The notes: generated by a model not told the origin, from the letters alone. A stretch of 64,000 nt of DNA from Trichodelitschia bisporula (GCA_010356995.1 ML996687.1:1335148-1399147); one strand, 5' to 3'; counted from the first letter of the stretch, positions 23,652-34,037 are shown. Translations and numbers: made by a program.

Positions 23652-24452
23652 CTACAAAGGGCCGTCATACGGACCGCCAAATCCCGGACGACCAAAGCCC
23701 GGAGGACCGTAACCGGGACCACCGAACCCCCGAGGGTCAAAGCCAAGCGGCCCGCCAAATCCCGGAGGTCCGCCAAATCGACCGGCCCAGGGATAGCCCA
23801 TCAAGTCATCGTACTCATCTTCATCCTCAAAATCGTCATAATCATCGTAATCGTCGAACACAAGCGGGTAGCCATACCCCAGAGGCCCAGCGAAACGAGG
23901 ATCACCCCCATAGGGACCACCGGGCATGAGCCCGCCGGGTCCATATCTACCTGGACGCGCACCGGTGGGGCCGCCAAAACCGGGAAGACCGTCGAAGCCG
24001 GGTGTGCCGCGGCAACCGAGGCCGGGAGGACCGCGAGCGTTGAAGCCAGGAAGGCCGCCGAAGCCGGGAGGGCCACGGTCATTGAAGCCAGGCTGGCCAT
24101 GGCCACCGAGGTTAAGTGGACCACGGCCACCAAAGCCGGGTGGACCACGGCCACCAAAGCCGGGTGGACCACGGCCACCGAGGCCTAGAGGGCAATCAAA
24201 GCCAGGAGGGCCACCGAAACTTGGACGACCACCGAGGCCGGGAGGGCCGCCAAAACCGGGACGACCTCCGAGGCCGGGAGGGCCGCCGAAGCCCGGGCGA
24301 CCACCGAAGCCGGGAGGTCCACCAAAGCCGGGGCGCCCACCAAAACCGGGTGGGCCGAAGTCATCGAAATTGTCTTCAAAGAGCGGGCCAAACTCATCCT
24401 CGTCGTCATCCTCGTAGGGACTGAAGCCGGGAGGGTATCTATTGCGATACAT
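23652..24452 (-). CDS. Gly/Pro/Phe-repeat protein (PPGFGG repeats)
   Basis: A single-exon frame of 266 residues. It opens with an Asp/Glu-rich segment (MYRNRYPPGFSPYEDDDEDE...). Then come about 15 imperfect copies of GRPGFGGPPGFG-like units, a second acidic patch (FDDYDDYDDFEDEDEYDD), and a last set of PPGFGG units. There is no signal peptide or membrane segment. A TTTAAAAGG TATA-like element lies at 24566-24574 on the minus strand, about 115 nt upstream of the ATG. Composition suggests an intrinsically disordered protein; function is unknown. The reverse strand is also open over the repeats, a known artefact of such GC-rich repeats. A second gene of the same style lies at 26581-27030. Confidence 0.6.
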   Translation of the reverse strand: MYRNRYPPGFSPYEDDDEDEFGPLFEDNFDDFGPPGFGGRPGFGGPPGFGGRPGFGGPPGLGGRPGFGGPPGLGGRPSFGGPPGFDCPLGLGGRGPPGFGGRGPPGFGGRGPLNLGGHGQPGFNDRGPPGFGGLPGFNARGPPGLGCRGTPGFDGLPGFGGPTGARPGRYGPGGLMPGGPYGGDPRFAGPLGYGYPLVFDDYDDYDDFEDEDEYDDLMGYPWAGRFGGPPGFGGPLGFDPRGFGGPGYGPPGFGRPGFGGPYDGPL

Positions 24453-25009
24453 GGTTGGATTGGGAGAGAGATCTGTGGTAGTGTTTGTGGGATAGATGGT
24501 TGAGGAGAAGATGGAAGGCAGAGTAAGAGTGTGGATTGGTGGGAGGAAGGGGAGCCTGGATTCTGCCTTTTAAACTGCCGTTTGAGGGAATGAGGTGCGG
24601 TGTGACTCCAATCATAAGTTTGAATGACTCTCCGCGCAGTCACGAGCTATAAAACGAGTCTATAGAGCTCAAGCGTTTGAAAGCTGAGTGCATGTGATTC
24701 GATATCCGTGAATGACCATATCGGATCAGTAGGATTTACCGATGTCTCCAAAAACCTCTGAATGACCAAAACCATGGGGAGGCAGGATACCCATTGCCGG
24801 GATCTTCTACTCGGGGAATGAGGTCTGGACCGTCAGTACGGCAGCATGCTGTTTGAGGAGAGAATGCATTCAAATGAGAATTGTCACATCCAAAGCATCT
24901 CTGACTAGCTGCTTCAATCCCATTTATTGGGAGTGGCCCTGTACAGGTGCAATGGCATCAGTGTTAACAGAATGTTTGAAATCGATAACGAGAAGATAGA
25001 GAGTCAGAG
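24453..25009. other. Intergenic between Gly/Pro gene and inverted-repeat arm
   Basis: Holds the promoter of the minus-strand Gly/Pro-repeat gene. No other gene is seen. Confidence 0.4.
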
Positions 25010-25955
25010 ACTCTCGCAAAATGGTTAAGCGCCCAGCAGACTGCCAGCAGTCAATCGAAGGAGAATCACAGTCACCAGTTCAACTGGGAAGTTGATAAGG
25101 ATGGCGGTTGAAGCTTCATCCTGGCTGGTATCTTGAAGCATATGCAGTCTAACTATAAGGCCCGTCTAGACTAGTTTCCATTTGCCTGGCAGCACTTCCA
25201 CCGTGCTCACTCGCCGCTCCGTTGGTCATCGCTTCGCAGCTTGGATCGCATCCATCGCCCTAGTTTTGTTAGCTAACTGGCGTTGCTCTTAGGGCCTAGC
25301 TATGCTTACCGGTCACTCTTCTCCTCTTTATTCTTCTCCTGCTGGCGCTGGCTCCACCACTTGCACTCAGTACACGGCAGCGGCACCTCCCCGGGCCTGT
25401 GCCCGTTTCAACAGCCGAGCTTGCTGCCGGGCTGGTTGCAAATGTGGTCGAGGCCGTAAAAGCGGTGTTCGCAGGAGAATACGTAGGCAACGTATTTGCA
25501 AATTGTTCTTGCGAGGGCGTGTTGGTGCAAGGTGTGGATGAGCTGGGTTGTTGTAGATGTTGTTGAGGTTGGAGAGTAAGTTTTGTTGAAGCTTTGCGGA
25601 CGTGTTGTTGTTTTCGTAAGTAATGGTGAGCTCCTGCGGCTGGCCTTGGAGTATACTGTGTAGATATATCTTGACGAGGAGGACGTGTTGGCGGCAGCCT
25701 TGGGGCTCCGCCGTGGACGTGCATCGTATTATAGGCCTGACTAATGGTACAAAGCCCCTTGAAGGTATACACCACTCGCACGGACTATGCTCCGCAGTTC
25801 TTATGGTTAAACGATTAGTATGGTTGGTTGGGCCAGGCCGGCAAAAGATAGGTATTTGCTCCGAATGCCTGAGATATACCTCCCTTTTATTGCCGCCTAC
25901 TACAAGACTTTGTCAAGTTTGCCGTCTTCTGTTTGGAAGCAAGCAAGGGGAGGTA
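25010..25955 (+). repeat. Left arm of a ~1-kb inverted duplication (degenerate gene copy)
   Basis: This segment matches the reverse complement of 27640-28635 along its length. Matching landmarks: CACAGTCA..AGTTCA near 25070, GATGGCGGTT at 25102-25111, GTTAGCTA..TGGC at 25267-25281, ATGCTTAC.GGT at 25302, GAGTATACTGTGTAGATATATCTTG near 25650, and CTCCGAATGCCTGAGATATACC near 25860. Encoded frames also match: LLLLALAPPLALSTRQRHLP and GELLRLALEYTV here correspond to LLLLAAPPPFALRARYRHRL and GELLRLTLGYTV there. This copy has stop codons inside the shared frame, one being TAG where the partner has CAG (C-to-T, as repeat-induced point mutation would give). A good branch site/acceptor (GCTAAC...CTCTTAG) at about 25270-25293 is shared in position. 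Confidence 0.75.
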
Positions 25956-26179
25956 TCTCAAACACATACGCGATGCCCAATGTCCTCCTTGGCTCTCTCC
26001 TCTTGTCATATGTCATGCCTCTAGGGTGTGCCTTCCTGTGCTGGCAATGCACCTTCCTGACATATCAATATGGTCATATATGCCTTGGTGTCTCATTGCC
26101 TTATGTGCCCATATCACCATAGTGCGATGTCGCTCCTGGTGTGATATTAAGGAGTGGTATGTCGACCTTAAGACTAACA

Positions 26180-26335
26180 TCAGATATAGTTACCCGGCTC
26201 TTCAGTATGATTACCCGATCTTTGGAGTGGGACTACCCGGTCCTTGGATTGGGACTGCCCGGTGGTTGTGTAGAACTACCTGGTTCTAGGAATGTGATTA
26301 CACTGTTGTCGGAGTTTTATTACCCGGATCCAGAG
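26180..26335. repeat. Degenerate short tandem repeat
   Basis: Five to six imperfect units of roughly 22-24 nt, built around ACCCGGTCTTTGGATTGGGA (for example GATTACCCGATCTTTGGAGT, GACTACCCGGTCCTTGGATT, GACTGCCCGGTGG). No coding role is apparent. Confidence 0.5.
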
Positions 26336-26580
26336 GTATCACCATAGATTTCCGTCTGCGAGACGCCTCCTCCGGCTACAAAAGAGTATGGAACCCCAAT
26401 ATCATACAGGCAACCTCAGAACTTCAGAAAAGGGGGAAGCGAGCCCTGAGCCGTAGCACATTTGCACATAACATCAAAATGGGTGAACCTTTTTATCATT
26501 ACGAGCTGCCTATCTACCTCGACAACTGTAATCTCAGTAGATCAAACATCCCCGTTGATCAGAGCGAGATCATGAGCTCG

Positions 26581-27030
26581 CTAGATCCAGAAATACCCTG
26601 GTGGAGGTGGGGGGATGAACATGCCGGGCGGTATCCCCGGAGGAGGATGGAGAGGGAGCAACATACCTGGGGGCATCCCGGGAGGAGGAGGGAAGAACAT
26701 ACCTGGCGGCGGTCCACCCATCCCCGGCGGCCCGCCCATACCCGGAGGACCACCCATTCCTGGCGGCCCGCCCATACCCGGCGATCCGCCCATACCCGGA
26801 GGACCACCCATACCCGGCGGCCCGCCCATGCCCGGAGTGCCACCCATGCCCGGCGGCCCGCCCATGCCGGGTGGGCCACCCATACCAGGCGGCCCGCCCA
26901 TGTCCGGCGGACCACCCATGCCTAGCCAATCCACCATACCTAGAGGGGGAGGGGCGGGAACTAAAATAGGACCTTCAGGGCTAAACACCCAAACGAGACC
27001 CCCTGGAAACGGAGGAGGCTGACCTGCCAT
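26581..27030 (-). CDS. Gly/Pro/Met-repeat protein (PPGMGG repeats)
   Basis: A single-exon frame of 149 residues starting at ATG 27030 (MAGQPPPFPGGLVWVFSPEG...). It has about ten copies of PPGMGG followed by Pro/Met-rich PPGMPPGM and PPPPG runs. A CATATAAAAGG TATA element at 27151-27161 on the minus strand sits about 120 nt upstream. That spacing is nearly the same as in the PPGFGG gene at 23652-24452. No signal peptide or known domain is present. It sits inside the spacer between the two arms of the inverted duplication. Probably disordered; function unknown. Orientation is chosen because of the TATA element, the start codon and the similarity in style to the other gene. Confidence 0.6.
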   Translation of the reverse strand: MAGQPPPFPGGLVWVFSPEGPILVPAPPPLGMVDWLGMGGPPDMGGPPGMGGPPGMGGPPGMGGTPGMGGPPGMGGPPGMGGSPGMGGPPGMGGPPGMGGPPGMGGPPPGMFFPPPPGMPPGMLLPLHPPPGIPPGMFIPPPPPGYFWI

Positions 27031-27639
27031 GTTAGAGCGTACTTGGTTTTGATTTTGAGGGAGAGTTTGACAAAGGTGAGATGTGGATGGAGTTCGGACG
27101 ATTTCGCAGTGTTGATGGCTGTGGAAATGAGAAGGAAGGCAGAGATGATTCCTTTTATATGCCTGATTTAGTGAAAGATTAGTGGTGAGGCTGTGAACAG
27201 ATGGGACAGTGAACATCCCGTGATGATTGGGCTTGGTGAAGCTACTCGTATCACGGCCCTATGTATTCACCTCAGCCAATTCACCAACATAGAATATGTC
27301 AGGGCGGCAAGCGGGAACAGCAGGATTCTCAAAGCAAAGAAACTTACCGATGAAGTACACTAGGTACGTCTACGTTCTTCCACGAGCCCTCCCCTTTCCG
27401 CAGTTTCATATCGCGAGCTGAGCATGGGGCAAAACGACAAGCCTAACACTTCGACGAAGCCCACGACTTATAGCCATGAGCTTATGCCGAAAGACGGATG
27501 GCGTACAGTCACCCGCGCTCGAGTGCTATCACCCTGAGAGAATCTAATCATCGTCGGTATACTTTGTGGGGGAACAGTCATTTTCATTGTGGTCAGGTGG
27601 ACCAGCCGGGCAAACTTACACAACCACAACCACCAAGAT

Positions 27640-28635
27640 GTGTCACATATACGCCTCCAAACAAAAGACAGCAATCTTGGGGGAAGTCTTGTGATGAGCG
27701 GCAATAAAGGAGGGGTATATCTCAGGCATTCGGAGTGGGTACCTCTCTTTTATCCGGTCCGGTCCAACTGACCCTCCTGGTCACTCTACTATAAGAATAA
27801 ACTGCGGCGCAGAGTCCATGAGGCGGGTGTACACCCTAGGGGGCTCGGTAGCATCCATCTCACCTACAACAAGATGAGTGTCCTCGGAGGCCGCGTGCCC
27901 CGGAGCCTCCAGACAATCACCGCCTCGGCAACCTTGCCAAGATATATCTGCACAGTATACCCCAAGGTTAGCCGTAGCAGTTCACCCTGATTTGCTATCA
28001 CGATAACAACATCCACGGGCTCCAGCCAAACTTCCTCTTCCATATCCACATAATTCACAACATCCTCGTGCAACCATCGCGTCCACATCTTACAACCACA
28101 ATCGCCTCGAACAAAAAGATGTGCAGATACGTAATTTACATAGTCCCTTGCCACCACCGGTTCTACATTCTCGATGAGATCTGCAATCGGGTCGGGTCCA
28201 AAATCTGGTGCTGGAACGGCCACAGGGCCGAGACGGTGCCGATATCTTGCACGGAGCGCAAATGGTGGAGGCGCCGCCAGCAGCAGGAGGCGACGGAGGC
28301 GTAACCAGTAAGCATGACCGGGGCCTTAATAGAAATGCCAGCTAGCTAACACAGCCCAGGGCCATAGATGCGGATTCGAGCTGCGCGGCGATGGCAACGG
28401 TGGCGGACGATAACAACGGCGGCGGACGAGTACGAAATGTGGAAAATGTTGTGAGGCAAGTGGAGACTCCATAGGACCGGGAGTTAGAGTAGATGCTGCT
28501 TTCCAGTATTAGCAGAATCAATTCCTAACCGCCATCCTCATCAACTCCCGCATGTGAACTGTTGACTGTGTTTCGCCTTGAAATGATAGTTTGGTGGTCG
28601 CTGAGCGTTAAACCATATCTCCGTCTTGCGCAAGT
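27640..28635 (-). repeat. Right arm of the ~1-kb inverted duplication
   Basis: Reverse-complement partner of 25010-25955 (see that entry). The arms are about 1 kb and clearly diverged, with small indels; the spacer is about 1.7 kb and holds the PPGMGG-repeat gene. I did not find matching target-site duplications or a transposase frame. Confidence 0.75.
27864..28316 (-). CDS. Unknown protein encoded in right arm
   Basis: The minus-strand frame is open from about 28316 to a stop at 27864. It encodes RRLLLLAAPPPFALRARYRH, then GPVAVPAPDFGPDPIADLIE, PVDVVIVIANQGELLRLTLG and YTVQIYLGKVAEAVIVWRLR. The Leu-rich start could be a leader, but no ATG lies in this frame; an intron acceptor just upstream (shared with the other arm) suggests the start is in an earlier exon. 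I recognise no family. Codon-level agreement with the left arm, despite much DNA change, argues that this frame was once under selection. Confidence 0.4.
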   Translation of the reverse strand, partial: HAYWLRLRRLLLLAAPPPFALRARYRHRLGPVAVPAPDFGPDPIADLIENVEPVVARDYVNYVSAHLFVRGDCGCKMWTRWLHEDVVNYVDMEEEVWLEPVDVVIVIANQGELLRLTLGYTVQIYLGKVAEAVIVWRLRGTRPPRTLILL

Positions 28636-28981
28636 ACATCTGCACATCGATCGCTCTGGGATTAAGGTGGCCAAAAGTTCGATGTCGATTCCGTCGCATA
28701 AGACTAGCGGCGCGAAAGGGGCGACAAAATGGAGCGCTCACCAGCGCACCAGCGCGTCATGGCTTAGTTCTAGCTCTAGTGGTCGTGGTGGTCCAGTCAA
28801 GCTTTTGGGTCGTAAAGTAGAGTACGGTACTGCGTAGAGCCAATCCCAGCACATTCCGACGGCCATGGCTCGGACCACCACCTCAAGAAAAAGCAACAGC
28901 CGGCTCAACAGATGATGAAAAGGCAAGGTCCCGTCTCCAAACTCAATCCCGCTAAGGGACTTTGTCTGAAGTCAAAAAAAA
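28636..28981. other. Intergenic next to tRNA-Asp
   Basis: No gene is seen. A run of eight A at 28974-28981 is the likely pol III terminator of the minus-strand tRNA-Asp. Confidence 0.5.
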
Positions 28982-29053
28982 CTCTCCCGCCGGGAATCGA
29001 ACCCGGGCCGTCCGCGTGACAAGCGGAAATCATGACCACTAGACTACGGAAGA
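28982..29053 (-). tRNA. tRNA-Asp (GTC)
   Basis: The minus strand reads TCTTCCG for the 5' acceptor strand, pairing with CGGGAGA at the 3' end (one T-G wobble), plus discriminator G. The A box is GTCTAGTGGTC, the anticodon arm TCCGC-TTGTCAC-GCGGA with anticodon GTC, and the T-arm CCGGG-TTCGATT-CCCGG. It is 72 nt with no intron. An eight-T pol III terminator follows immediately. Confidence 0.95.
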
Positions 29054-29296
29054 TGGGCGAGCTGTGCTCGTCGTAGCGTGGTGAAAGGCGGCGGCAAAAA
29101 TGGGTTTATATACAGAGAACTTATGTGGTCGCTGACACTTCGAGAGAAGGCTGGCAGGTCACAATGGCCAAAATCCTACGTGAGATTACACTACGTTCCT
29201 TATGACACTAATTTGAATACAAAGCAGATGCATATATGCTAGCAGACTAAAGGACAGGGTATGCCGCGCATTCATTCAGTCGTCCACCCGCTCCCA

Positions 29297-31575
29297 TCAA
29301 ACAATCGTGATCTCGCGCCGCAGCATTCCAGCATCAGTATGATACGCTTCCTGCTCAGGCAGCGGATCATACATAATAGGATGCCGATGCGCTTTCCCAT
29401 CCGCCAACCCGTGTGGCCGAATCCGTCCCCGGAGCGTCATCCGCTTCCCCAGTTGCTCCCACGACGGCTTCCTTAGCTCAAGATCCTCGGCGCAGTCGTA
29501 CCCGAACCACGCACAGTCGTAGATCTCCGCATACCCAACCCGCCGGAATTCGTCATCTTTTTCTGTAGGGAGCACTGCGAGTGCATGGACAATCTGCCGG
29601 TACACGCCGCGGCGGTTGAGTTTCGGCGTTGTGGCTATCGCGACGAACGTCACTGGTGTCTGGGGCGAGATCATCTCGTCCGGCATCCATTGTCCGGGTA
29701 CGGCACAGACTGAGGAGCGGAATCGCGGCGCCTTGCTGGTAAGGAGGAGCATTGTGTCCAGGTCCATCAGGCGGACGGGTACCTTCCGGTCAGGCGCATT
29801 GTAGCGCAGGCCTTTGCCCTCGAAGAGTCGAACCGCCTCGGCGACTATACCGGGGTCTTGATTGTGGACATGCATGATACGGGTATCTGCGCGGAGGGTG
29901 ATGGAGCCTGACGGATCATGGGGATTGTTTGCAGTCGAAAGGTTGACGAGCTCGCACGCCGGATGGACTTTGCTAAATGGGTAAAAGGTGATGCGGTTGG
30001 CGAAAGAGGCCCAAGACCAAGACGGAGCTGTAGTGGGAGAAGCCCGTTTGGGGAGGTCCGCTTGCTCATGAATGTGGACCGAGGTGTGCATGGCAGGATT
30101 AGGCAAGATGGTGGACTGCAGGTACCAGAGCAACTCGCGATGATAGTGCTCTTTCCACAGCCCGGTGGTGTAGAGGGACTGAATCCTGCCTCCAACCGCC
30201 TCGGCAACACCAGCGATTGCCACGAGGCGATCACTGTACTGTGTCAACTCTCTTGCCATGTATTCCTGCACAACACTATGCCACAAGGAACACAGCGTGT
30301 CCGAGTCGAAGGTAAAGCAGGCGTTTGAAGTGGAATTGGCACCATGTTCCTCGAAGATGGCAATCTGTATATCTCGTATGTCGCTGCTGTGTCGCATGAT
30401 TCCTTTTTCAGGATTCCGTTCAGAGCCGTATGTTGTAAGGCACTCCCACCGGAGACAATCGGGGTCAAAAATCAACGTCCGCGGCGACAGAACCAGCTCT
30501 TGCAGCGTCCAACCTCGAGAGTAGAGCGGGAGGTCTTGCACATCCCAGGGAACCTCCGGGATCCCCATCGGTATGAACAAGGCGCGCTTTTCTCCGCTTA
30601 TATACGCAAATGCAACCTCAAACGGCATGATCCGCAAACCGTTTCGCTGTCGGAACAGCCCGCCCATAGAATCCGGAGAATGAGCAGACGCTATTGTGAA
30701 TGCAGCTTTTTTGTATATATTGCACATTTGAACAGACTCTGCTTGCCAGTCCTCCTTCGAGTCTTGGATGATGCACAAAGAATCTATCCAGAGGTAACGC
30801 TCCCTCATGCGGCGGGTGACAAGCACAGCATCGCGAAAGACCTTTGGGATTTCATTTAGGGGAATTCCGTTCATTCGGTCTGCAAGAGTATCGCTTTTTG
30901 TGGTGAGGGTTGGCGTTAAGCCCCAACGGTGGCTCAGGGCAACATACGATTTCTGGTATGGCTTGAAATCCGGAGTTCTGGTGTCGACAAGGCGTGGGTC
31001 TTCCGTTTCAGAGCCAACATCGATGACCCGTGAAGGAATAAACCCGTCCTTAAACGGCTTGGGACAGTTTTTGTGGCCGGTACAACACTCTTGCATCCAA
31101 AAGTCGGCCATACGGAAGCTTGCTTCTGATCCCGTGTTCTCGTTTGGAAGTTGGGCGCATTCTTGAAGTACTTCAGGAAGCCCTTTCTGCACTTACACCT
31201 CCATGAGCTTTTATAACTCCTGGAGGTACAAAACATACCGGAATCCGCCCAGCCATAGAACATTCCCGTCGTCCGCGGCTGAAAGAGGGGTTGCCCGCTG
31301 ATATCGGCGAAGGACGCCCGCAAATTTGGCATATTTTGGTCGGGCTTCAGTTCCAGAGTAACCGTTGATTCATCCGTCAGCTTCTCTACCTCGTGCGGCC
31401 AGAGGCTGTGCCAGATGTTCAAGCATATCAAACATCGTGCCTCAGCACATCGCTTGAGCTCATCAGCATGATGGAGGGAGAACGAAAAATTTGGCCAAAC
31501 GAAGGGCTCCCCGGGTTTCTGATCAGAGGAAGACAGAGCTTGCGCCGCAAATTCTTGACATTTGCGGCAGAGCAT
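29297..31575 (-). CDS. HET-domain (heterokaryon incompatibility) protein
   Basis: Minus-strand exons 31575-31239 and 31191-29297 encode 743 residues; the 47-nt intron has a GTATGT donor and GTGTAAG acceptor. The N-terminus (MLCRKCQEF...) has the Cys-rich start and CLICLNIWHSL segment usual before HET domains. The HET domain begins at SYVALSHRWG and contains FRDAVLVTRRMRERYLWIDSLCIIQDSKEDW, MCNIYKKAAFTIASAHS and LYSRGWTLQELVLSPRTLIF. A long C-terminal region has no other domain that I recognise. HET proteins trigger cell death after fusion of genetically different hyphae; this one carries no NACHT, WD40 or ankyrin part within its frame. The gene lies in the accessory part of the window beside retroelement relics, where such genes often sit. 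Confidence 0.9.
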
Positions 31576-32912
31576 GATGTCATGGTGAGTCCATAAGTTT
31601 CAAGAGGAGGAAGGGGGGAAATGGAGTCGCTAAAGAGGGGGGGGCTTGATGCGGCCGGCTTCACGTTGAACCGTCCGGACTGTGGCGCAGCAGGAAGGCT
31701 GTGAGCCGACAAGGCGATATCACGTGCATCACCCGGCTGAATGTCGTGAACTCTTCATTTCGAGCACTTTGCTGAGAAACAACGTTATGACTAGTGCAAC
31801 TGAAGCAAAATACTGAGTTGAGAATGAATAGATGGCACAGACAGTCTTCAATCAGGTCGCAAGTGCGGAGCATGCCTTCCGTCGCAGCGCTGTTCAAATC
31901 TCCTTCCAAGTTCCTGGGCGACACTCGAGCTTCCTGGACTCTACAACGTCAACGCGTCAGCGCTTGCTCAGGTTTGAGGCGATCCGAGTTTTCCCGGGCG
32001 ACTGGAATTCTGTGGGGATCTTGATATGCTCTCGATCCCTCAAATGGCGCACGGCTTAAACTCTATGGTTCGTGTGGAGCATATGGCAGGAGAACAAAGG
32101 CGAAGGACGTCGAAAGTTCGGTTGACGCAAGAGGGCGCAATTGCCTAGACTTTTAATATGGCTTGTCAGCCTTCTTCATCCTTCCCGGTCTTTGACCACT
32201 CAAGTTCTACCAGGGTCTCCCGGGTCGGTTCGCCCCGTCCCTGGTCTTAAAACTCCCGAGTAAACGGCAGCTAACCTCATTTGGAAATCACTGCCAATAA
32301 GGCTGGTTCGGCACAGGGCGACGGAGTGCGTACGCTCACCTGCTGCTGGACTAATCGTCCCTTATTTCGTTTCCTGGATAAGTGCATATGGGGCATCTTT
32401 TACGTCCAGCTATCAAAGAACGTGGAAAACTTGGTTGGTTATATAGCAGCTTCATCTACGACGAGGAGCCAACTTAACGTGTTATCAGCCTCAATCAGGT
32501 CCGCCTGTTCCCGATCGGGAAAAGGTCAACGGCAAACCAAGCGGCACCATCTACGAACTATTACTTAGCCAATGTCCCCACATTATGTGTGGACGGTAAA
32601 CGAAGAGCGATACTGGGTAGGTCATTTAGGGTGCCTCAATGTTCGGCGATCGTGCAGCATCAAAGATCGGCGCAATATGGGATAGATTAAGGCACATAAC
32701 GCCCAAGAACGATGCACATATTGCACTTCTACCTACAGATCGGGTCACCTTTTCCGCTCTTTAGAGCGAATGCGTAATCGAATCAATACCATATGACAAT
32801 CGCAGCGGCATCCAAACCGGAAAGCCCCTCCCGTCTATATCAACCTCCGACGACGCCCCCCCATCTGAAACCCATCCTTTGCCGATCTCTATCCGCACAA
32901 TCGCTCGCAATC
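31576..32912. other. Intergenic, divergent promoters of HET and cutinase-like genes
   Basis: About 1.3 kb with no supported gene or repeat. Confidence 0.45.
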
Positions 32913-34037
32913 ATGCGTTCCACTCTTTTCTTCCTCGCCGCCGCGGGCTCCACCCTCGCTCAAGCCCCCGCCTGCGCCCCGCTCCACGTCGTCTACGGTC
33001 CGTCCCGCCGCCCCACTCCCTACCCCGCTAACCCCGCACAGCACGCGCCACAACCGAGCCCCCACAAGCCATCGGCAACGGCAGCGCCGCGGCCTTCGAG
33101 GCCGCTGCGGCCGCAGTCTGGTCGCGCGGCTACGGCGCCGCTGGCTTCTCTTTCCTCGGCAACCTGACGTCCCTGGTGCCCGGCACAACGGGCTACCCAG
33201 TTCACTACCCCGCCAACTTCCAGCTGAATGCCAGCGCACCGCGCGGCGTGGCGGATATGATCGCCCATCTGGAGGCGCAGGCGAAGGCGTGTCCGAAGCA
33301 GCTCTTTGCCCTGGGCGGGCATAGCCAGGGCGCGGGCGTCACGGTGGCGGCGGTGCCGAAGATTCCGGCGAATATTTTGAGCCGCGTGGTTGCGGTTGCC
33401 ATGTTTGGCGGGCCGGCGTGTCCCGCCTCCGTGGCATCGAAATGCAAGTCGTACTGCAATACTGGTGATACGGTGAGTAAGCTTCAGGCGGGAAGGATAT
33501 AGCTAATCGGAACAGATCTGCGATCGCAGCTCCAATTCCACCACCCTCAATCTGGGCGCTCTGGCCAAGGGCATGGGTGGTGCAAAGGGCGCCGGCGGGC
33601 TTGCCGACGGGCTCGGCGGCTTCAAGGGCTTCGGTGGCTTCAAGGGCACCCCGAGGTTTCCGAAGGGTGTGAACGGCACCGCCATTGGCAGCATCGTCCT
33701 GCCGAAGGGCAAGGGCTTCAATGCCACTATGATTTTCCCCAAGGGTTTCAATGTCTCCTCGATCTTCCCCAAGGGTCTGCCGAAGGGCCTGAATATCACT
33801 CGCCCGGCGCCGAAGGTGGTGCCCGCGCGTCCGGCCGGGAAGGGCGCCTTTGTGGACCTCGTGGGCATTGAGGAGGCGGATGAGTGCCCCGCGGTGGACA
33901 TTGCGGAGAAGGGCCACACTCCCAAGTCATACCCGCCTGAATCGGCGCACACGGTTTATAACAAGGACGGCTATTACATCAAGGCGGCGGCGTGCTTCGT
34001 TGCCAAGCAGTATAAAGCAGCTGCGGGGACCAAGTGA
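32913..34037 (+). CDS. Secreted cutinase-family esterase with long insertion
   Basis: Exons 32913-32997, 33042-33472 and 33516-34037 encode 345 residues. Residues 1-18 are a signal peptide (MRSTLFFLAAAGSTLAQA). The cutinase alpha/beta-hydrolase core is clear: HVVYARATTEPPQ, then ALGGHSQGAGV with nucleophile Ser123, then CNTGDTIC with Asp171 and paired cysteines. In ordinary cutinases the catalytic His follows the Asp after about 13 residues. Here a Gly/Lys/Pro-rich insert (GALAKGMGGAKGAG, FPKGFNV, FPKGLPKG) separates Asp171 from a cutinase-like end, AHTVYNKDGYYIKAAACFV, with candidate His317. The introns have branch GCTAAC and standard acceptors; splicing restores ARATTEP. Likely substrates are cutin, acetylated xylan or lipid esters; the insert leaves activity uncertain. 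Confidence 0.85.

Noticed and set aside
23998-24330. CRISPR-like array of short spaced repeats
   Set aside because: The periodicity is the coding repeat of a Gly/Pro protein; units are contiguous and there are no unique spacers. A eukaryotic genome makes CRISPR implausible.
23640-24424. Plus-strand frames over the Gly/Pro repeats encoding Arg/Pro/Lys-rich repeats
   Set aside because: They are the complement of the PPGFGG repeats. The minus strand has the TATA-like element, a well-placed ATG and the same design as the second Gly/Pro gene.
25302-25541. A Cys/Arg-rich small protein (metallothionein-like) in the left arm
   Set aside because: The frame does not correspond to the frame conserved with the right arm, and the cysteines fall in no recognised metal-binding pattern.
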